Assembly: GCA_026874595.1 (NCBI GenBank)
Contig: CM049316.1
Coordinates: forward strand, 65,703,176 to 65,767,175
Length of the DNA: 64,000 nt
Source: Sipunculus nudus
Lineage: Eukaryota > Annelida > Sipuncula > Golfingiida > Sipunculidae
Direction: 5' to 3'
The notes beneath the pieces were generated by a model. That model was not told the DNA's origin. It ran no database searches and worked only from the letters and a program-made list of their open reading frames with translations. Numbering within the stretch: the first letter of the stretch is position 1; every line of letters begins with the position of its first letter. Below, one piece after another: positions 57,675 to 64,000 of this stretch. Made by a program: the position numbers and the translations under genes.

Positions 57675-60339
57675 TTCTCGCAGAGAATTAGAGAGAGACA
57701 TTTTTCATATCTGAAAATACAGTATACCATAAAGTCATTGTCAGCTCTAAAACAAGCCGCCATCCTGGGCTGTCATTTCACGAGGAAACGCCCATAATGT
57801 TGAAAAGGATGTTTATATGAAATTTTAATCAGATATTCAATTATTTATTGCCTAAGTTCACACTTGAAAAATGCAGACCAGAAATTTTAACATTTTATGA
57901 TAATTGCAAAGCAAGTGAGTCTATATAAAGGCAAAAGAAATAAATTTATGTTATGAGTGTAGATTTCTTAATGAAATATGTTTGTAATCATTGCACTAAA
58001 ACAAGACTGAAATCAACCTCGGTACCAGGTTATGGTGTTTCTCTATAAAATACCTGCTGTTTTAAGAATCTATTATATTTTGTTAACACAGTTCGGCCCG
58101 TGTGTTTAGACCATATGAAGCTTAAGACTATGGCTTACCTTTGAAATAAACAACATACATTTTTTGGTCCAATAACATAGAGTGCTTACCGATAAAAAGG
58201 ATAGATTTTCCAGCGTTGAATATAGCTGTTTTCATCATATCGTGCAACTGTCTTAAGTCCTGAACAAGTAATGATATAAAACTTTTTTTCTGGTTTAAAA
58301 ATCACTAATGTAGGACTCGAGTCCGGACTTGACTTGAAGAAAGGGCCTGGACTCGAGCACTTTTACTCGACTAGGAGATATTGACTTGAAAACATTGTTA
58401 CATAGTACATCAAGTTAGTGCACATGAGTGAACAACTAACAGAATATTACAGAAAAATATCGCTGATTACATAGAAGACTCTTAATGGTAAAGCAACTCT
58501 ATATGTAACAGAACTACTCCTGTTGCATCGAACTGCTCGTGCATTAAGATCAAGTACTTTGGAGTAGTTTGCCAGGTTGTATACTGAATATCTGGATCGG
58601 TTGATAAATTTGCACTGACTCATTTTTTAGGGAAAGTTTACAACGATATTCTCTTAATGGTGGGAAATGTTCTATGCCGTAGTATTGATAGTATTATTAT
58701 TGTGATTTATGTTTTAAATGTATATGGCTGTATATATATATACCATACCTTTCTTTTAAACATTTAAGAGGCCGATCAACTGCAGCACAAAATTTAAACT
58801 TTTCACATTATCTAACAGTCCAGAATCAAAGAATCCCGTGTCTCCCGTACCCGGGCTTATGCGTTCTCTCAGCCCGTCTATCGTCCGACTCGTTAACACC
58901 CTTTCCAAATGCGAAGTCCCTATTCATCCGCCCCCAGGACCGGATTACCCAATAAGCACACCAAGCGAGTACTTGCAAAGCACTCATACCAGAAAATGTG
59001 TTGGAGTGCTTACGGTATTGGCAACGCGGGGCATCATGGGAAACTGGGTGAATAAATCTAACTCTTGACATTATCATGGATAAAAGTCAGATGTTACTTG
59101 ACTTTCACACACTCCAACCGCTTTTCTTCCCCGTGTACATGTATTTATGTGGTTTTAGTTCGCGAGCTACCGTAAGGTATGGAAATTCTAGTTATTCAAT
59201 GCAAGGACGAAGAAATGTTATGTTCATCTTTGAAAGATATGAACGTCCAATATATGTGATATATATCAATATGTGTTTTTAATGTCAAGACTATATTATA
59301 TATTCTTGATATTATATTTATACTTTAGTTATAATTACATATAATTATATATATTTGGGGGTGTAATTGTGATATTTAATTTAAGGGACGGAATTGGTCA
59401 TGTTATGTGAAAGTAATTTATTATGCAACGCCGATAACAAGTTTGGAGAATACTAAATCATTATGGAGTGGGTGAAGGGCAGGAAAAGGCAATTTTTTCT
59501 ACATATGATCGCTTATGGATTTGTCGAATACACATTTTGGTGAAAAACATGCATACTGTTTCTAACTATTTTTTTTAAAAGAGGGGGAAACTCAGATGCC
59601 TCCGTTTATTGCATTCAAATGTCAGTATTCAGAGAGACACACCTGTCTCTTAGATGAACCCAAAGGATCCGATGCGACCAGAATAACATATTGACAAAGG
59701 AACAGCAGTGGGCGTTATCTTGGTTATTTTTGGAAATATCACCTGTAATGTGAATCAGAGAGCGCAGGGGGAAAATAACAACTCAGTACTGGGTCTCCCA
59801 GACACTGCCCTGATAGCAAAACCAACTGAAACAATCAGGCCCCGGTTGGCGTCCTCGGCGGGATTTCATGCTAACAAGGCCAGCTCAGCGCAGTTTGCGT
59901 CCAAAATCAGGGTTCTCGGGGGACCAAGGTTTATTTAACCCTTGTAATGTATGACTGGTAGGTTTATAAGGCTTAATGAGTTTATTTTTTATATCTATAC
60001 TTAGGTAAAACATTTCGGTGGATTTACCTACCTAAGTCGTCTCCCTGGATGCACAACCATCAATTTCAATTTTTTCATTCTTTGTTTTCTTCTATTATTT
60101 TCTGTTTGCCTTAGAACTCCAATATGTTTAATATTGGTCCTAGGTCATACGCTCTTTACACAGCGCTTTACCTGCAGGGCTACTACCTATATTGTAAGGC
60201 GCTGTTTGTCATGACCTCGTATCCTGAATTGCAATACCAGAGGGGAGCACTGTATTTTTGTCCAATCAGATGAGACCTTGAGCTGGAAGACAAAGCCAAG
60301 CGAGGAATACACGGAGCCATTCATATTCATTTCTTTTTG
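57675..60339. other. No gene seen
   Basis: At 58,314-58,375 there is a small cluster of CTCGAGTCC, GACTTGACTTG and ACTCGA motifs that can pair with each other. ORFs are short and unrecognised. The rest is AT-rich. Confidence 0.4.
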
Positions 60340-60860
60340 AGTGACAGCTCATCCCCCAGCGTAACCGTCTGAACAGGCCACAGGCTCTGAGAGAATTGCC
60401 CCTGGCGTGGTTTGCTTAGGGCCTTGGGCACATAGGATGCTCGGCCGGTGAGCTGTAATTCAAACGAAACGTAACAACAAAGGCTGCGTGCACACCTCGC
60501 TGGCTGGTTTCAGTTCTGCAGACAACAGATACATGGCTACGCTAACACAGTCATAATGTCATAATCGAATCGGTCGATGATGCGAGAATGCAGAGGGAGC
60601 AATTTAAATTCGACCAGAAACTCATCAAGCGGCGCTTGAAGCGCAGCAATGGGCGGAGCCAGGATGCCTGTCGAGTGTTTGATTATTGGCATCTGATTGG
60701 CTGCTTGTCACATCATACGCACGCTTATTTCAGTTGACAACAAACCGCCATCTGGTGTCTAAATATATCATAAACGGCCAAAGCTGGCAGCGTGAGAATC
60801 AGTTGCTTCTTTAGAAGCGCAAGATTTCCGCTGCCTCGGGAGCGTACCTAGGTCATAGAT
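60340..60860. promoter_or_regulatory. Possible promoter or enhancer segment
   Basis: A non-repetitive, less AT-rich stretch. It contains a GC box (GGGCGG, 60,651-60,656) and two inverted CCAAT boxes (ATTGG at 60,685-60,689 and 60,696-60,700) exactly 11 bp apart, plus CATCTG E-boxes and CCGCCATCTGG. Such a GC box plus paired CCAAT arrangement is common in animal promoters. No first exon could be identified. Confidence 0.25.
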
Positions 60861-61051
60861 TTGCATCTGTTGCTTATTTGTGATCATGATCATTCCCAGG
60901 GTTGTATTCTCCATAGGCGTTTCCTATTATCGCTCAGTTGCAGGCCCGGTGAAAAAAAGGGGGGGGGGAGGGGGGGAATTGAGGAAACCTTCCAGTCATG
61001 TAGTTTAACTGGCAGCTGGTTCCGATTTGGCCAGTTGCAAATAGGAAACAT

Positions 61052-61250
61052 CACGCGCGGATCCAAGGGGGGAGGAATTCTAGACCCCCCCTTGCTCTTA
61101 ACCAATAAACTTTTTTAAGACAAATCTTATGCATGACTTTTTTTTTTGGGGGGGGGGGGGGGTTGTCAGACCCCCTGCCCCTGCTCTTATACCAACGACT
61201 CTTTTTTTATAGAAAAGTTTTATGCGTGACAAATCCTTGATCCGCGCCTG
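61052..61250. mobile_element. hAT-like MITE (199 bp)
   Basis: The left end CACGCGCGGATCCAAGG mirrors the right end CCTTGATCCGCGCCTG. The five bases AACAT occur directly outside both ends (61,047-61,051 and 61,251-61,255). The interior has C-runs and G-runs. The 5-bp rather than 8-bp repeat leaves the superfamily open. Confidence 0.55.
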
Positions 61251-63056
61251 AACATTTAGTAGATATTTGGATCTGTGCAGTCCAAAATAAGAGAACTTTT
61301 TATACAGACTGCAAACATAAAAACACTTTTATACCATGAGTAAATAAATTAATTTTATCGACCCCTCATATCAAGGCTAATCACCATTTAATTGACCATG
61401 GTATTTGTTTGCAAGCATTTTATGGTATTTATATATTAGTTACCATATTTCCATTCATTATTTATTGATATTACTATATAAAAATATTATCAATGACAGG
61501 GCATTGACTTTATTTGTTTATTATTATCGGGAGATGAAATCCGAGATTAATGTTGCGCGGAAAAAAAATTTCCGAGGCTTATATTACACACGGTACTTTT
61601 TTCCGCGACACCCGAAAATAACGAGCACTACCTCAGAAGTTTTGTAAAGTTGGCGGTAAAGCTGAAAGTGGTTTTTCCGGTGAAATCATCTTCTTCAACA
61701 TCCATAATGATGCCTTTGATTGGAATGCTTAGAGAAAAAGAGTCCAGTAGAACCCATAGTGTTGTGGGCTCTTTCTTTCTTTGTGGTTATTCATCTTAAG
61801 TGACGTGAAAAAAGGCTTCATACACGCAAGAGTTGGTTTATCTTGACTTGTCACCACTCAACCCAAAAAGACTTTTATATCTACAGTCCGACATAATGTA
61901 CCATCATAATATGTTACATAGCTATAGTTAAGCTTATTCAGCTTTAAATTGAAATGATAATTCCCGGTCCCTTGCTTTTCAACTAAATTTAAAATTTTTA
62001 ACATCAACAATATGAAGTTATATGAAAATAATAAGATCAGTTTTTCTTCTTTTATTATGAGATATAAGTTAGCTTACTGTTTAACCAAGTAGGTTGCGTT
62101 TCAATATTTTTTTTTTAAATTACAAAAAAAACCTCGGTCCTAATTGCAAGCAACCAATCACGCTTTTAATAACCAAGAGTTCCTTCCTGTGGTGTAACCT
62201 TACCAGATATAAATTATTAATATGATAGATTGAAATGTTGATAATGTGTTATTTGCTTATTATATTTATTAGGTATCCGTAGTTATAATGACAATATCGT
62301 GACTGCATTGTTAAAAGATCACATTGTGGTATTTATGTTGTAAGTTGGAAAAGTAAAGTAAGATATACATGAACAATAAAACTTTTTAACAATAGAAACG
62401 TATAACAATAAAAAAAAATTATTGAGAGTTTGCGGCATACGTATAGTTATAATTAAATTAAATATAAATTTTTTTTTTATATTTTCAATAATGTTTATAA
62501 TTTTGTTTATAAGTAATGTAACGCAAAAAATAAAACCTTTGAGGAAATTTGGTGGAAAGATCAGACATCGACAAGGAAGATTGACATACATGTATTTGCT
62601 TCAAAATTTTTACTTTTCAGCATTTCTTAATACGTTTTCTAACAAATATTTGATAAAAATACTTTTGCGGGACAGAACAAACATATGCATCCAAATAGAC
62701 TTAATGTTGAAAACTTCTTATACAGATATATGCAGTGTACAACACGGCATTGTAGGATCTCTCTGAACAACGTTTGAAAATTGTGTAAAACCAAAAAGCT
62801 TATTTTAAGCCTGGTACACACAACCAGAGGAATTCACGTGCATATACATACACGCACAAAAAAAAGTTATCCAGCAAATCAGTTCAACCTCATCAATTTG
62901 AAACGTATCAAGACACCGAAAGCGCTACCCAAAATACGTCATGCTGAAAACAGTACCATAATCAGACTCTAAACATTGCTCCCATATATTCTTTAAAAAA
63001 AAATTAAAATCAAACATACATGTCCATAGAATAGCCCACACCTTCTTTTCCCATAA

Positions 63057-63058
<2 letters not shown>
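61251..63058. other. No gene seen
   Basis: AT-rich spacer with short ORFs only. Confidence 0.5.

Positions 63059-63107
<49 letters not shown>
63059..63107. repeat. (TA)n microsatellite
   Basis: A TA run of about 24 dinucleotides. Confidence 0.95.
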
Positions 63108-63110
<3 letters not shown>

Positions 63111-63192
63111 CAATATAAGTTCGTTACCTTGCGTCAACAGAAGGCTCGATCCATGAAACAGAGAGCATAGATAATGTAATATATATAAAAAA

Positions 63193-63277
63193 GTCCGAGA
63201 GTTTAGCTCATGTTCGATTTATGACACTAAAAGAGGACCGAGGTGTCATAAATCGCACATGAGCTAAACTCTCGGAC
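63193..63277. repeat. Near-perfect inverted repeat (35-bp arms, 15-base loop)
   Basis: Arms 63,193-63,227 and 63,243-63,277 pair at 34 of 35 positions. The left arm starts GTCCGAGAGTTTAGCTCATG and the right arm ends CATGAGCTAAACTCTCGGAC. Partial pairing continues outward through ATAATGT..ATATATAT for about 20 more bases on each side. It is bracketed by TA microsatellites. Transcribed RNA would form a long hairpin. Confidence 0.95.
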
Positions 63278-63294
63278 AGTTTGATATATATAAC

Positions 63295-63295
<1 letters not shown>

Positions 63296-63342
<47 letters not shown>
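63296..63342. repeat. (TA)n microsatellite
   Basis: A TA run of about 23 dinucleotides on the right side of the hairpin. Confidence 0.95.
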
Positions 63343-63344
<2 letters not shown>

Positions 63345-63751
63345 GCGTGTAGCGTTGTTAGATAGACAATTGACCATAGTGCATGGCATGGTGTGATCTG
63401 TGATATTGGCTCCTTTGAATTTGTACCATGTTGACCCAGGTTCCAATTGTGGCATTGTTATTTTACCCATAATGCTAGATTATGAGTGTCCCGGTTATGT
63501 TGAGTTCATGTCCTCTGGCACATTAATGGTTTGTAGTTCATAATGCTCATCGGCTGAATGCTGATGATGATTTGCGACTAGTGTGGTAGCGATCTGGTTG
63601 TGCAAGTCCATGATTATGAAAAGAGCTAATCCATACATAAATAGTATATTAAATGATATATTAAATAGTCAGTGTGAGAAATATACCATACATTATGGTC
63701 ATTAGAAATTGTTTATCAAACATATACCTTCTCTACCTTTTCACTTGACAC

Positions 63752-63800
63752 CTGATGAAGAAGCTCTAAGCTTCGAAAGCTCGAGAATGAAATAAACAGT
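63752..63800 (+). other. CTGATGA-stem-GAAA motif with downstream AATAAA-type signal (retroelement 3'-end type)
   Basis: CTGATGA (63,752-63,758), A, a perfect 6-bp stem GAAGCT-CTA-AGCTTC (63,760-63,774), then GAAA (63,775-63,778), with AAATAAAC shortly after (63,790). This arrangement is a recurrent 3'-end feature of Penelope-like retroelements. A coding part was not identified upstream (63,350-63,750). Confidence 0.3.
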
Positions 63801-64000
63801 TAGTCAACACTAAGGCGTCATCACCCTATTATCTTTATATATATATTATGTTTCAATAAGATCCGGCACGGATGACGAAAGTAGCCTCACATGGATACCC
63901 TTATTTCCGACATGCGACTTGCGACATCTGCTTTTTAGTCAATATATAAAACTGCAGCCCCAGTGAGTGGCTTCAAATTTTTTCTTGAGGCCAGGGTTTG
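63801..64000. other. No feature seen up to window end
   Basis: AT-rich sequence with a short TATATA run at about 63,836-63,846. Confidence 0.5.

Overview
This window looks like a gene-poor stretch of a large, AT-rich animal nuclear genome. I see no intact protein-coding gene, no convincing multi-exon gene, and no rRNA or functional tRNA gene. The taxonomic guess is a mollusc, most likely a bivalve. It rests on recall of repeat style: a 1.6-kb element at 35,567-37,190 with a CTGAGCT hairpin at one end, a GTCCGTCGTCCG tract and a GGTCTCTTGTT end, several tRNA-derived SINEs, and CAGGGGCG-type MITEs. No database search was possible.

Nearly everything recognisable is repetitive. From left to right there is: a repeat family with three copies (family A: 197-430, 10,918-11,165, 26,405-26,634); a tRNA-derived SINE family with four copies (798, 9,933, 25,535 and 28,054); Tc1/mariner-type elements with TA duplications (4,368-5,581 and 22,125-22,308); a possible solo LTR (7,391-8,129); small CAGNGGCG-ended hAT-like MITEs (14,730, 21,196, 42,262, 50,883, 61,052); a 447-bp MITE with long inverted arms (15,062-15,508); a short retroposon with a 14-bp target duplication (23,965-24,099); a degenerate ~140-bp tandem array (30,505-31,490); and several minisatellites.

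The standout object is a 3,441-bp element at 46,662-50,102. It has long, diverged terminal inverted repeats and abuts an exact 8-bp direct repeat (CATGAAAC) on both sides. Its interior is a 16-unit satellite built from a TGTGACCACATTTT inverted-repeat motif, and that motif also occurs near both element ends. It has no transposase ORF, so it reads as a non-autonomous foldback-like DNA transposon that carries its own satellite. Multi-unit blocks inside the array have themselves been duplicated.

From 52,218 to 57,600 there are two LINE remnants: the last ~46 codons of a CR1/Jockey-type reverse transcriptase ORF, and a 5'-truncated, frameshifted endonuclease/reverse-transcriptase element on the minus strand that still shows GVRQGC and YADD motifs. 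Near the right edge there is an almost perfect 35-bp-arm hairpin (63,193-63,277) between TA microsatellites, then a CTGATGA-stem-GAAA motif of the type seen at retroelement 3' ends. Two non-repetitive stretches (around 19,240-19,470 and 60,340-60,860) look more like possible regulatory DNA than repeats, but only motif-level evidence supports that.
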